Shown: positions 36,176-46,408 of the stretch, piece by piece | Position numbering within the stretch: position 1 is the stretch's first letter | How the letters are laid out: each line of letters begins with the position of its first letter | Assembly (NCBI GenBank): GCA_001799675.1 | Contig: MGTX01000031.1 | Coordinates: 62,001-126,000, forward strand | Direction of reading: 5' to 3' | Length of the DNA: 64,000 bases | Origin: Elusimicrobia bacterium GWA2_66_18 | GTDB lineage: Bacteria > Elusimicrobiota > Elusimicrobia > UBA1565 > UBA9628 | Notes under the pieces: generated by a model | Told to the model about the DNA's origin: nothing | The model's input: only the letters and a program-made list of their open reading frames with translations | Database searches by the model: none | Position numbers and translations under genes: made by a program

Positions 36176-36964
36176 TTATCGCTCCCCCTCTCGAACCACA
36201 AGGGCCCTGAGGAAGGAGGCGAGCTTCTCGTTGAAGACCTTCGGGTTCTCGATGCTGGGAAAGTGCCCGGCGTCCGGGATGACGTGCAACTCCGAGCCGG
36301 TGATGCGGCCATGCATGGTCTCGGAGCAGGCCGGAGGCGTCAGTTGGTCGTGGGAGCCGACCAGGATGAGGGTCGGGAAGCGGAAGGAGGACAGGGCGGG
36401 CAGGAGGTCGGCGCGGGCGGCGAGGGCCATAAGGGCGTTCATGACGGCCTCCCGGGAGGCCGTCAGGATGATTCCCCTCAAGAAGTCCACCGCCATCGGG
36501 CTCGTCGTGAAAGTCCGAGGCGCCAAGGCTCCCCTAAGGAAAGGATCGGCGTAGGCGGCCAGGCCGTTAGTCCGGACGGTCTCGATGGCCGCGGCGCGCT
36601 TGATCTTGGCCTCGTTGCCGTCGGCCTCGGCGCGGGTGTCGCAGAGCGCCAAGGCGCGCACGCGCTGCGGGGCCTTCTCGGCCAGGCGCAGGGCGACGTA
36701 GCCTCCCATCGAATTACCGACGAACACGGCCTGATCCACGCCTCGGTCCTCTAGGGTCTCCAGCACGTCGTCGACCAGGTGTTCGATCAGGAAGGGCGCG
36801 ACCAGAGGGGTCTTGCCGAAGCCGCGCATGTCCGGCGCGAGAACCCGGAAGCCCTTCAAAGCCGCCCTCTGAGGCTCCCACATCCCCGACGACATCGGGA
36901 AAGCGTGGAGAAAAACGACGGGCGCGCCCGCTGGGATGCCGGACTCCTGGACGAAGAGCTTCAT
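36176..36964 (-). CDS. Alpha/beta hydrolase
   Basis: VVFLHAFPMSSGMW, FVGNSMGGYVALRLAEKAP, GHFPSIENPKVFNE. Confidence 0.92.
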   Translation of the reverse strand: MKLFVQESGIPAGAPVVFLHAFPMSSGMWEPQRAALKGFRVLAPDMRGFGKTPLVAPFLIEHLVDDVLETLEDRGVDQAVFVGNSMGGYVALRLAEKAPQRVRALALCDTRAEADGNEAKIKRAAAIETVRTNGLAAYADPFLRGALAPRTFTTSPMAVDFLRGIILTASREAVMNALMALAARADLLPALSSFRFPTLILVGSHDQLTPPACSETMHGRITGSELHVIPDAGHFPSIENPKVFNEKLASFLRALVVREGER

Positions 36965-37875
36965 CTTCGCCCGATCTTGGCCTGCGGGTTGATGGCCTTG
37001 CCGTTGCGATCGCGCACCTCGAAATGGAGGTGCGGGCCGGTGGAGATTCCAGTCGAGCCGACGCGCCCGATCATGGTCTTGCCGCGCTGGACGATGTCTC
37101 CGACCTTGACCAGGATCTTGGAGAGATGGCCGTAGCGGGTCGCCTCGCCGTTGGTGTGGCGGATCTCGATGAGCTGGCCGTAGCCCTCGTGCCAGCCGGC
37201 CTGCGTGATGCGGCCGCTGCGCGCGGGGTAGACGGGAGTGCCGTAGGGCTTGGCCACGTCCACGCCGTCGTGCTGCTTGCGGCGCTTGAGGATGGGATGA
37301 AAGCGATAGCCGAAACGCGAGGAGATCCGGCCCCAGGAGGAACTCTCGAAAGGGATGCGGTAGGTGTCGAAGTTCACCTTCACGCCCGGGATGACCAGGC
37401 GGATCCCCTTCTCCATCTCGTAGGGGGCCAGAAGAGCCACTCCGGGGAGATTGTTGACGCGCACGATGAGCTCCTTGAACCTGCGCGCGGCCTCCTTCTC
37501 CTTCTGGTAGCGCGACACGACTTGGTCGAGCGTCTCGGAGTCCTTCTTGACCTCGTAGAGTTGGCCGTCGCGATTGAGCACGGTCATGCGCATGCCCGGA
37601 TACATGAGGACGAACTCGTTGTTGTTCGTGACCTGCAGGGCGTTGAGCGTCGTGCCGTAGGCTTTGGCGATGGCCCCGGCCCAGACCTCCCCCTTGCGCA
37701 CGCGATGCTCCGCGTACATAAGACGGCGGGAACGGGCCAGGATCGCCGCCGGCGCCTCGTCGGGCCCGGCCGGGGTGAGCACCGAGAAGCGCTCGAATTC
37801 CCGCGCAAGCGGCGTCGAGTAGCCCGCGCGCGCGCCGCAGGCGAGTAGGACGGCGAGGGCGACCGGGCTATCCAT
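36961..37875 (-). CDS. LysM-containing M23 peptidase
   Basis: LysM-like HRVRKGEVWAGAIAKAYGTTLNALQVTNN; M23 core HDGVDVAKPYGTPVYPARSG, GHLSKILVKVGDIVQRGKTMIGRVGSTGISTGPHLHFEV. Confidence 0.92.
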   Translation of the reverse strand: MDSPVALAVLLACGARAGYSTPLAREFERFSVLTPAGPDEAPAAILARSRRLMYAEHRVRKGEVWAGAIAKAYGTTLNALQVTNNNEFVLMYPGMRMTVLNRDGQLYEVKKDSETLDQVVSRYQKEKEAARRFKELIVRVNNLPGVALLAPYEMEKGIRLVIPGVKVNFDTYRIPFESSSWGRISSRFGYRFHPILKRRKQHDGVDVAKPYGTPVYPARSGRITQAGWHEGYGQLIEIRHTNGEATRYGHLSKILVKVGDIVQRGKTMIGRVGSTGISTGPHLHFEVRDRNGKAINPQAKIGRR

Positions 37876-39234
37876 CTAGCCGACCAGGTTGGACAATTCC
37901 ATGGATTTGAGGAAGTCCTTGTTCGACTTCGTGCCCAGGATCTTCTCGCGCAGGAGGTCCATGGCCTCCACCGAGGCCAGGGGAGCCAATACCTTGCGCA
38001 GGATCCAGATCTTGTTGATCTCGTCCTCGCTCAGGAGCAGTTCCTCCTTGCGCGTGCCGGTGCGGTTGATCTCGATGGCCGGGAACATGCGGCGGTCGGC
38101 CAGCTTGCGGTCCAAGTAAACCTCGGAGTTGCCGGTGCCCTTGAACTCCTCGAAGATGACCTCGTCCATGCGCGAGCCCGTCTCGATGAGCGCGGTCGCG
38201 AGGATCGTGAGGCTGCCGCCCTCCTCGATGTTGCGCGCGGCCCCCAGGAAGCGCTTCGGCCGCTGGAGCGAGGTGGCCTCCAGGCCCCCCGAAAGGACGC
38301 GCCCGGAGGACGGCGTGCAGGTATTGTAGGCGCGGGCCAGACGCGTGATCGAGTCGAGGAGGATGACCACGTCCTTGCCGAGCTCGACGTGGCGTTTGGC
38401 CTTCTCCAGAACCATCTCCGAGACCGTGACATGGCGCTCGGCCGGCTCGTCGAAGGTCGAGGCGATGACCTCTCCCTTGATGGTGCGCTGCATCTCGGTC
38501 ACCTCTTCCGGGCGTTCGTCGATGAGCAAGACGAGAATCACGGTCTGCGGGTGGTTCTTGGCGATGGCGTTGGCGATCTTCGCGAGGATGATGGTCTTGC
38601 CGGTCTTGGGGGGCGCCACGATCAGCCCGCGCTGACCCTTGCCGATGGGGCAGATGAGGTCCATCAGGCGCGTGGTGACCTCCTCGCGCGTGGTCTCCAG
38701 GTTGAAGCGCTCGTCCGGGTGCAGGGGCGTCAAGTTGTCGAAGAGAGGGCGATCCTTGAGCGTCTCCGCATCGATGCCGTTGATGCGCTTGACCTGGAGC
38801 AGGGCGAAGAAGCGCTCTCCGTCCTTGGGAGGCCTCACGAAGCCCGCCACCGTGTCGCCCTTGCGCAGGCCAAACTTCTTGATCTGCGACGGAGACATGT
38901 AGATGTCGTCGGGGCCCGCCAGGTAGGCGTAGTCCGGAGAACGCAGGAAGCCGAAGCCGTCCGGCAGGACCTCCAGGACGCCCTCGTCGAAGATCATTCC
39001 GTTGGCCTTGAGCTGGCCCTCGACGATCTTGGCGATGAGCTCCTGTTTGCGCAGGCCGCAGACGCCCTCCAGCTTGAGCTCGCGAGCGACGGCGTTGAGT
39101 TCGGAGATGGTCTTCTTGGCGAGCTCCGCCGTCTCCAGTGGCTTGAGCGGGGCCGCAGGCGCCGCCGCGGGGGATAACTCTCCGAACTGCTCCGGATTCT
39201 GGGAAGATTCGGCGGGCTTAGTCGGCGTTTCCAT
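37876..39234 (-). CDS. rho: Transcription termination factor Rho
   Basis: [81 protein letters not shown]. Confidence 0.97.
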   Translation of the reverse strand: METPTKPAESSQNPEQFGELSPAAAPAAPLKPLETAELAKKTISELNAVARELKLEGVCGLRKQELIAKIVEGQLKANGMIFDEGVLEVLPDGFGFLRSPDYAYLAGPDDIYMSPSQIKKFGLRKGDTVAGFVRPPKDGERFFALLQVKRINGIDAETLKDRPLFDNLTPLHPDERFNLETTREEVTTRLMDLICPIGKGQRGLIVAPPKTGKTIILAKIANAIAKNHPQTVILVLLIDERPEEVTEMQRTIKGEVIASTFDEPAERHVTVSEMVLEKAKRHVELGKDVVILLDSITRLARAYNTCTPSSGRVLSGGLEATSLQRPKRFLGAARNIEEGGSLTILATALIETGSRMDEVIFEEFKGTGNSEVYLDRKLADRRMFPAIEINRTGTRKEELLLSEDEINKIWILRKVLAPLASVEAMDLLREKILGTKSNKDFLKSMELSNLVG

Positions 39235-39853
39235 TCGGCGTTCCTCCGTATAACAACGTGAGACCGGCGTGTAGGGCCTTCATCTTGGCCCGGAGCTCCG
39301 TCAAGGAACCGTCATTGTCGATCGTGAAATCCGCGAGCTTCCTCTTCCTGGCCAGCGGCCACTGCGCGCGGATGCGCAGCCGCGCCTGCGCGACGGACAG
39401 TCCGTCGCGCTTGACGACGCGGCGGAGCTGGGACGAGGGACGGCAGGAGATCAGGACGGTGGCGTCGAAGCGATCTTGGAGCCCCTTCTCGAAGAGCAAA
39501 GGCACGTCCACGACGACGACGTCGTTGAGCCGCGCGATGAGTCTCTCCATCTCGCGCAAGATCGGCGGATGCACGGCCCGCTCCAAACGAACGCGAGCTG
39601 ACTTATCGCGAAACACGCGCGCCCCGAGCGCGTGCCGGTCGATGACTCCCTTCTTATTAAGGATGCCGCGGCCGAAGGCGCGAAGGATGGCGCGATAGCC
39701 CTCGCGGCCGGGACGCGACTGCTCGTGCGCGATCCGGTCCAGGGAGAACGCCGCGGCCCCGCGGCGCTTGAACTCGGCCAGAGCCGAAGACTTCCCCGTG
39801 CCGCAGCCGCCGGTCAAGCCCACGACGAAGCGCTTTGGTTTTTTGATCGTCAT
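39218..39853 (-). CDS. coaE: Dephospho-CoA kinase
   Basis: [55 protein letters not shown]. Start at MTIKKPKRF; the longer ORF is frame read-through. Confidence 0.9.
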   Translation of the reverse strand: MTIKKPKRFVVGLTGGCGTGKSSALAEFKRRGAAAFSLDRIAHEQSRPGREGYRAILRAFGRGILNKKGVIDRHALGARVFRDKSARVRLERAVHPPILREMERLIARLNDVVVVDVPLLFEKGLQDRFDATVLISCRPSSQLRRVVKRDGLSVAQARLRIRAQWPLARKRKLADFTIDNDGSLTELRAKMKALHAGLTLLYGGTPNGNAD

Positions 39854-40701
39854 GACTGAAATCCTTTCTGTCGCTGCGCGTAGCGCCGCATGATGGCGCG
39901 CTCGCCCTCCGTCAGGGATTCCAGGCCGCTGGCCAGGATCTTGTCGAGGACTCGGTCCACCTCGGTCATCTGGTCCTCCTCGGAAGCGGACACGGATCGC
40001 GCGGCGCGGCGCGCGGGGCGCGGCGCGCAAGCCTCCTCTTCGTCGCGGGACAGCAGGCCCGCGATGAAGGTCTTGAATTTGAGCTTCCAGATCCGCCACC
40101 AGCGGATGTACAGGTAGCCCGTGATCATGCCGCCCAGATGGGCGAAGCGGGCCACGCCGGGAGTGGCGCTGCTGGCTCCCAGGAAGAACTCGATGGCGCC
40201 GAAGAGGAGCGCGAAATGCGCCGCTTTCATCGGAATCAGGAAATAGAGGTAGATCACCGCGTCCGGATAGAGCATGGCGAAGGCCACGAGGAGCCCATAG
40301 ACCGGCCCCGAGGCCCCGATAACCGGGATCAGCGGGTTCTGATGGAGGGCGAACGAGGTGGCGACCGTGGCGAGCGCGCCTCCCACGCCGCACAGGAAGT
40401 AGTACTTCACGAACTCCCGTCCGCCCCACTGGGACTCCACGGGCATGCCGAACATCCAAAGCGCAAAGAGGTTGAAAAGGAGGTGGAAGAAACCGCCGTG
40501 CAGGAAGAGATAGGTGGCCAGGCGCCAGAACTCGGGCAGGGGCCACTGCGCAACGCGCTCGGGGATCAGGCCCAGCTTGGGTATGAGCGGGTAGCCCAGG
40601 GATTGGATCACGAAGACCGCCGCGTTGAGAGCGATCAACGTCTTGATGGCGGGCGGCATGGACCGGAAGTCGATCGGATCGTGGCGAAAGACGCGGGTCA
40701 C
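39850..40701 (-). CDS. Rhomboid-family intramembrane serine protease
   Basis: HGGFFHLLFNLFALWMFG, VIGASGPVYGLLVAFAM (GxSG), FAHLGGMITGYLY. GTG start overlaps the polA stop. Confidence 0.92.
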   Translation of the reverse strand: MTRVFRHDPIDFRSMPPAIKTLIALNAAVFVIQSLGYPLIPKLGLIPERVAQWPLPEFWRLATYLFLHGGFFHLLFNLFALWMFGMPVESQWGGREFVKYYFLCGVGGALATVATSFALHQNPLIPVIGASGPVYGLLVAFAMLYPDAVIYLYFLIPMKAAHFALLFGAIEFFLGASSATPGVARFAHLGGMITGYLYIRWWRIWKLKFKTFIAGLLSRDEEEACAPRPARRAARSVSASEEDQMTEVDRVLDKILASGLESLTEGERAIMRRYAQRQKGFQS

Positions 40702-43292
40702 TTGAGATCCTCCATGTCCTGCCAGTTGAGGCCGGCCTTGACCTCGACGACCACGGGGACCTTGAGCTTCACGGCCCCCTCCATGACGCCTTTGACCCAC
40801 CGGGCGAAGGCGGGGACCTCCTCCGTCCTCACTTCGAAGAGCAGTTCATCGTGGACCTGGAGGAGCATCTTGGCGTCCCTCTTGCCCTTGGCCAGATCCG
40901 AGGCGACCTCGAGCATGGCGAGCTTGATGATGTCCGCGGAGCCCCCCTGGATGGGCGTGTTGCGCGCGGCGCGCTCGGTGAACTGACGCACGGCCGTGTT
41001 CTCGGCCGCCAGCTCGGGCAGCCAGCGCACGCGGCCCAAGAGGGTGCGCACGCAACCCTCCCGCCGGGCCTTCTCGAGGTTGCGTTTGACCCAGGCGGAT
41101 ACGCCCGGGTAGCGTTCCAGGTAACTCTTGATATAGGCCCCGGCCGCCTGCTGGGAGACGCCAAGTTGAGCGGCCAGACCGAAGGCGGTCTGGCCGTAGA
41201 CGATGCCGAAGTTTATGGCCTTGGCCGCTCGGCGCTGGTCGGCCGTGACCTGGTTCGGCGGGAGGTGGAAGACCTCGCCGGCGGTGCGCCGATGGATGTC
41301 CTCTCCCTGAACGAAGGAGTCCATGAGAGTCGGATCCTCGGACTCGTGCGCCAGCACGCGCAGGTCGATCTGTGAGTAGTCGGCCGAGACCAGGAGCTTG
41401 CCCTTGGGAGCCGTGAAAGCGCGGCGGATGCGGCGACCGGTCTCGGAGCGGATGGGGATATTCTGCAGGTTCGGATCGAGACTGGAGAGGCGTCCGGTCA
41501 GCGTCCCGGTCTGATCGAAGGTGGTATGGACCCGGCGCGTCCCGGGGTCCAGGCGCTGAAGCAGGCCCTGGACGTAGGTCGACTCGAGCTTGGCGATCTC
41601 GCGATACTCCAGGACCTTGCCGGGCAGGATGTGCGAGGCGGCCAGGAACTGGAGGGTCTCCTCGTCGGTCGAGCGCCCTCCCTTGGCGGTCTTACGCTGG
41701 ACGGGCAGGCCGAGCTTGTCGAAGAGGACCTCGCCCAGTTGCTTGGGAGATTGGGGGTTGAGCGGCGCGCCAGCCAGCGTTTCGATCTCTTTAAGGAGCC
41801 CGGCCAGGGCCTTGTCGAACTCCTGGGAGAGGTCCCGCAAATAGCCTTCGTCGACCATGATGCCTTCGCGCTCCATGTCGCGCAGGACGCCGCTGAGAGG
41901 CATCTCCACCTTCTCGAAAAGATCTAAGACCTTGGTCTCCTTCATCCTCGCGACTAGGCCCGCGCGGTTCAGCGCGCAGGCGGCGCGGGCCAGCGCCGCG
42001 GCCTCGGCATCGAGCGCCTTCGGGTCTTTGACCGCGCCCGGATCCAGGCAATAGGCGGCCAGCTTGCAGTCGAAATCGGGGCCCTTCAGCGTCAGACCCG
42101 CGGCGTCGAGCGCCGCGCGCGCGGCCTTGAGGCCCCATCCTACCTTAAGGGCTTTTCCGCCCAGGACGGCCGCGACGGTCTTCCCCCGGGCCGCGGACTC
42201 GTCGAGCACGACCGCGCGACCGTCCTCCAGGCCCAGGGCCAGGCGCACGCGCGAAACACTCAGCAACTCCCCCTCGCCGACGCCGTCGGGCACGACGGAC
42301 ACGACCACGCGCTCGGCTTTCGAGAGAGCCCGGGAAATAGTCGTCAATTCGACCTTCCTCAGTTCGGCGCAGGGCTCCTGGCGCCGGTCCCCAGCCGGCG
42401 CGGAAGCGGCGGGCTTGGCAAGCTCGGGCGGCTTGCCGCCCAGTTCCTTGATGAGGGAGTGGAACTCGTATCTCTCCAGGCCCGCGGTGAGATTGACGGG
42501 ATCCGGCTCCTTGACGCGGCAGTCCTCGGGAGAAGTTTCGAGCGGGACATCCCCGTCGAGCGCGATGAGCTGGAGCGAGAGGTCGGCCGTCTTCTCGCCG
42601 TCCTTGAGCGTCTGGGCGAGCTTCGGCGTCAGGGCCCAGTCGCCCTTTTTGGCCGCGGAAATCGCCCCTTTGAGCGATCCGTAGGATTTGAGGAGTTTGA
42701 CCGCGCCGACGGGCCCCACGCCCTTGAGGCCGGGGACGTTGTCGGAGCTGTCGCCCACGATGGCCAGGTAGTCCAGGACCTGGGCCGGGGGAATGCCGAA
42801 CTTCTCTTCGATCTGAGGCGGATCCATCCAGACGTTCTTCGAAACGTTGAACACCCGGATGCCCTTCCCCACGAGTTGGAGGGCGTCCTTGTCCCCCGTC
42901 ACCAAGACCGCTTCCCAACCGTGCTCGACGGCTTTGCGCGCCATCGTGGCCATGATGTCGTCGGCTTCATAGCCCGTCTTCTCGACGCAGTGGAAGCCCA
43001 TCGCCTCGGCCAGCGGCTTGGCCTGGCCCAACTGGGTGAGCAGGTCCTTGTCGATCTCCTTGCGCGTCGACTTGTAGGCCGCGTAAGCCTTATGCCGGAA
43101 GGTCGGCCCCGGGACATCGAAACAGACGGCCAGCCCCTCCGGCTTGTCCCGCTTAAGGATCTGAAGGAGAGTCCGGGCGAAGCCGTAGAGGGCCCCCACC
43201 GGCTCCCCCTTGGAATTCGTCAGGGGGGGAAGCGCGTGGTAGGCCCGATGAAGGTATGCGTGGGCATCCAGCAGATAGAGGCGGGGTTTCAT
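40698..43292 (-). CDS. polA: DNA polymerase I
   Basis: 5' nuclease domain (LLDAHAYLHRAYHALPPL) and polymerase motifs (SADYSQIDLRVLAHES, RRAAKAINFGIVYGQ, LLQVHDELLFEV). Confidence 0.96.
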   Translation of the reverse strand: MKPRLYLLDAHAYLHRAYHALPPLTNSKGEPVGALYGFARTLLQILKRDKPEGLAVCFDVPGPTFRHKAYAAYKSTRKEIDKDLLTQLGQAKPLAEAMGFHCVEKTGYEADDIMATMARKAVEHGWEAVLVTGDKDALQLVGKGIRVFNVSKNVWMDPPQIEEKFGIPPAQVLDYLAIVGDSSDNVPGLKGVGPVGAVKLLKSYGSLKGAISAAKKGDWALTPKLAQTLKDGEKTADLSLQLIALDGDVPLETSPEDCRVKEPDPVNLTAGLERYEFHSLIKELGGKPPELAKPAASAPAGDRRQEPCAELRKVELTTISRALSKAERVVVSVVPDGVGEGELLSVSRVRLALGLEDGRAVVLDESAARGKTVAAVLGGKALKVGWGLKAARAALDAAGLTLKGPDFDCKLAAYCLDPGAVKDPKALDAEAAALARAACALNRAGLVARMKETKVLDLFEKVEMPLSGVLRDMEREGIMVDEGYLRDLSQEFDKALAGLLKEIETLAGAPLNPQSPKQLGEVLFDKLGLPVQRKTAKGGRSTDEETLQFLAASHILPGKVLEYREIAKLESTYVQGLLQRLDPGTRRVHTTFDQTGTLTGRLSSLDPNLQNIPIRSETGRRIRRAFTAPKGKLLVSADYSQIDLRVLAHESEDPTLMDSFVQGEDIHRRTAGEVFHLPPNQVTADQRRAAKAINFGIVYGQTAFGLAAQLGVSQQAAGAYIKSYLERYPGVSAWVKRNLEKARREGCVRTLLGRVRWLPELAAENTAVRQFTERAARNTPIQGGSADIIKLAMLEVASDLAKGKRDAKMLLQVHDELLFEVRTEEVPAFARWVKGVMEGAVKLKVPVVVEVKAGLNWQDMEDLK

Positions 43293-43338
43293 CGACCGGA
43301 GGTCGGAATGGGGCGACGGAACGTAGAAAGAACGGCGG

Positions 43339-43662
43339 CTAGGCCAGCAGGGAGTCGAGAAGCTTCTTGAGATCGGCCTTGGACTGCACGCCGACGCGCT
43401 GTTCGACCAGCTTGCCGGCCTTGAAGAAGAGAATCGTCGGAATGGCGGAGATGCGGAAGCGTCCCGGAGCGTTGGGGTGCTCGTCGGTGTTGAGCTTGAC
43501 CACCTTGACCTTGCCCGCGTACTCCTTGGCGAGTTCCTCGATGAGCGGCGTCAGCATACGGCACGGACCGCACCACGGAGCCCAGAAGTCGACCAGCACG
43601 GGCTGGGCGCACTCCAGGACCTCTTTGTCGAAGGTCTCGTCGGTCAGCTCGATATCGGCCAT
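43339..43662 (-). CDS. trxA: Thioredoxin
   Basis: VLVDFWAPWCGPCRMLTPLIEELA. Start at MADIELTDETF. Confidence 0.95.
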   Translation of the reverse strand: MADIELTDETFDKEVLECAQPVLVDFWAPWCGPCRMLTPLIEELAKEYAGKVKVVKLNTDEHPNAPGRFRISAIPTILFFKAGKLVEQRVGVQSKADLKKLLDSLLA

Positions 43663-43744
43663 CGGGGAAGTCTCCTGCGAGGAACGGCTCACGAATTGAT
43701 GATAGCAGGACGGCCGTAGAGTGTCAAGCGCCGCTCGCGCTGTT

Positions 43745-45142
43745 TCATTTCGCGGTCTTGGACAGGCGCAGGGCGCCCTTATCCTTGCGCAGGGAGAGGT
43801 CGGGCTGGACCTGGGGGGTCTGCTCTCGCGAGTCGCGGTTGGCCTGGCGACTGACGTTCTTCTTCACATAGCCGTACTCTTCGTCCACGGAGACCCAGCC
43901 GTCGCCGTTGACGTCGGCGTCACCCCTCAGGCCGCGAAGGAAATAGTAGGTGAACAGGCCGTGCTTCTGCGCCTCGTAGCCGCCCGTGATCTCGTCGCCG
44001 GCGGCGGCCGAGAAGACGGTGAGCTTCTTGGCGGGGTCCAACTTGCCCGTCTCCAGACGCGACATGAGCGGGCGCGCGCCTTGCGCGATGACGGAACGGC
44101 CCCCCGCCCCGGAGAAACAGCTGTCGAGGACCACCGTCACGTCCTTGACGACCAGAGCGTTGAGCTTCTCGTAGAGTCGCTTGAGGGGATACGCCGTCAG
44201 TTCCAGGGCCTTGGGGTCGCCGTCATAGGGAAGAAGGTAGGCCTGCTGGCTGTTTGGGTCCGGAGCTCCGTGGCCCGAGTAATAAACGAAGACCTTGGAC
44301 TCGGGAGTGACCTGGAGGGGCAGCCAGAGTTCCAGGATTTTAGCGAAGTCCGAACGCGACGCGCGGTCGCCGGTCAGGAGCTTGATGTTCCTTTCGGGGA
44401 AGCCCAGGTAGTCGCGCAAGTATAGCATGACCGTGCGCGCGTCCTTCTCCGCGTAGTCCGCGCCGGTCGCGATGTCGCGGTATTTCTCCACGCCGATGAC
44501 GACGGCGAAGTTCTCGTCGCTCTGAGGCAGGCCGCCCTTCGGCGCCAGGTCGATGTCGTCGGAAAGATCGGGCGCGGCGGCGACGGCCGCGGCTTTGGCG
44601 AGTTCGACCTCGCGCGCTTTCAAGGTCTTCTCGCGCTTCTCGAGTTCGTCCATGCGGCGCTGGAGGTCGGCGAGCATCGCCAGGGCGGCCGTGGAGACCT
44701 GGACCTGGGCCAGGGATTGCGCCTGCGCCAGCTTCTCCGCCTCGAGGCGCTTGGCCTCCTCTTCCTGCTTGAGCTTCTCCTCTTTCTGCCGGAGGGCCGC
44801 CTGCGCCAGGCGCTCGTCCTCGTGACGCTTCAGGTCTTCCTGCAGGCGCCGGCGCTCGGCGCGCTCAGCCTCCGCTTTCTCCAACTCGCGCTTGACCAGC
44901 GCCTCGTCGGCGCGGGCCTCGGGCATCATCTGGACCCACTGCTTGGCCTGGGGGGTCTTGCCGCTGTTGGGGTAGTTCCGGATGAAGGCTTCCCAGGCTT
45001 GGCGGGTGTTCGCTTTGCGCGCGTCGCGGAAGGCCGTCATCTCGTCGATGACGTTGGCGGTGCTCTCCACGAAACCGGCCGGGGCGCAGCCGACAAAATG
45101 CGGAGCGCACGCGAGGACCGCCAGAACGGCTAGGCGGAACAA
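43745..45142 (-). CDS. Exported coiled-coil protein with caspase-like (C14) domain
   Basis: Glu/Lys/Arg-rich coiled coil, then VFVYYSGHGAPDPNSQQAYLLPYDGD and VTVVLDSCFSGAGGRS (His-Cys dyad). Probable TTG start giving LFRLAVLAVLACAPHFVGCAPAGF. Confidence 0.82.
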   Translation of the reverse strand: MFRLAVLAVLACAPHFVGCAPAGFVESTANVIDEMTAFRDARKANTRQAWEAFIRNYPNSGKTPQAKQWVQMMPEARADEALVKRELEKAEAERAERRRLQEDLKRHEDERLAQAALRQKEEKLKQEEEAKRLEAEKLAQAQSLAQVQVSTAALAMLADLQRRMDELEKREKTLKAREVELAKAAAVAAAPDLSDDIDLAPKGGLPQSDENFAVVIGVEKYRDIATGADYAEKDARTVMLYLRDYLGFPERNIKLLTGDRASRSDFAKILELWLPLQVTPESKVFVYYSGHGAPDPNSQQAYLLPYDGDPKALELTAYPLKRLYEKLNALVVKDVTVVLDSCFSGAGGRSVIAQGARPLMSRLETGKLDPAKKLTVFSAAAGDEITGGYEAQKHGLFTYYFLRGLRGDADVNGDGWVSVDEEYGYVKKNVSRQANRDSREQTPQVQPDLSLRKDKGALRLSKTAK

Positions 45143-45146
45143 AGCC

Positions 45147-45896
45147 TTAGAAATGGAAAGAGCCGCCCACGGCCATGCGCCGGGAGACGACGCGGTCGTA
45201 TTTGTTGTGATAACCGGGATTGCTCGAAGGATACGGCTGGAAGTCCAAGTCGTTGACCTGGGAGAGTTTTCCTTCGACAAAGACGGAGAAAGCGCGGCTG
45301 AGGAAAAAATCCGTGCCAAAGAAGGCGTTATAGCCGATCTTGGCGTCCATGGATGTCGTCGGCGTCTCGCCCGCGAATTTATTGGTGTGGAAAGCCATGA
45401 ACAAGGCCGGGCCGACGCCGAAATAGGGACGCGCGAACTTCAACGGGACCCCGACGATCAGATTGGCCCCCAGCCCCATAAGCATCAGGTTCCTTTCGGC
45501 CATCGCCAGCGACACGACGCTGGACGACCCGGTTTTCGGGATGTAGGTCGCGCTAGCGATCTGCTCCTTGACGGCGGAAGGCAGGATGTCGAAGGTCCCC
45601 GACATGCCGATGGAAACCGGCATCTGCTTGAACCACCCGCCCGCCGACAGGCCGCCCCAGACGTTGTTCTTCATCTTCAGGTTATGGACGTCGTAAGAAT
45701 AGCCCCCCCCGGAACCGGTGTAGTTCGGATTGTCGATGCGCAGGTTGGTGTTCCCCGCCGAGGCGAAGCCTCCGTAGATGTTGAGAAATCCGTTGGGGAT
45801 GTCGGTCTGTCGAGTCTCGGCGCGCGCGAAACCGGCGAGAGCCGGCAAGAAGAAGGAAATGAGCAGCAACGACCGGCGGCTTGAAAATTTCATCAC
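45147..45896 (-). CDS. Putative outer-membrane beta-barrel protein
   Basis: 249 aa, signal peptide, Gly/aromatic alternation, terminal Phe (AVGGSFHF). Confidence 0.65.
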   Translation of the reverse strand: MMKFSSRRSLLLISFFLPALAGFARAETRQTDIPNGFLNIYGGFASAGNTNLRIDNPNYTGSGGGYSYDVHNLKMKNNVWGGLSAGGWFKQMPVSIGMSGTFDILPSAVKEQIASATYIPKTGSSSVVSLAMAERNLMLMGLGANLIVGVPLKFARPYFGVGPALFMAFHTNKFAGETPTTSMDAKIGYNAFFGTDFFLSRAFSVFVEGKLSQVNDLDFQPYPSSNPGYHNKYDRVVSRRMAVGGSFHF

Positions 45897-45994
45897 GACC
45901 TCCCGCGCCTTGGATTGGACTTCAAGCAGTCTAATCCTTCAATGTTGAAAAGTCAATAAGCGCGCGTGCACCCATAAGCGCGAAATGTCTCGAC

Positions 45995-46396
45995 TTAACT
46001 GGGACGACGGGTCTGGAGGACGCGCTCGATCTCGGACCAGAGCTTCTCCACGGAAATCGGCTTCGGGAGGAACTGGGAGGCGCCGGCGAGGAGGCCCTCG
46101 GCGCGATCTCGCGGGTCGGAGTATTGGGTGGAGGCGGAGACGAAGATGACGGGGGTATCCCGGTGCCCCTCGAGGCGCTTGACGCGGCGGCAGAGGTCGA
46201 AGCCGTGCATGTCGGGCAGTTGGACGTCCATGATGATGAGCGAAGGGTAAGCCTGCTTGAGAGCCCGGATCGCCTCGTCGCCGTTGCGCGCTCCGGTGAC
46301 CTCGACGCCTTTCAGCGACATGACGTCGATGAAGGTCTCGCGGAAATGGTCGTCGTCTTCGACGATGAACATCTTGGAATCGCCCGCCATCAGCAT
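45995..46396 (-). CDS. Stand-alone response regulator receiver domain
   Basis: KMFIVEDDDHFRETFIDVMSLKG, PSLIIMDVQLPDMHGFDLCRRVK, FLPKPISVEKL. Confidence 0.92.
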   Translation of the reverse strand: MLMAGDSKMFIVEDDDHFRETFIDVMSLKGVEVTGARNGDEAIRALKQAYPSLIIMDVQLPDMHGFDLCRRVKRLEGHRDTPVIFVSASTQYSDPRDRAEGLLAGASQFLPKPISVEKLWSEIERVLQTRRPS

Positions 46397-46408
46397 CGTG
46401 TCCTCATT

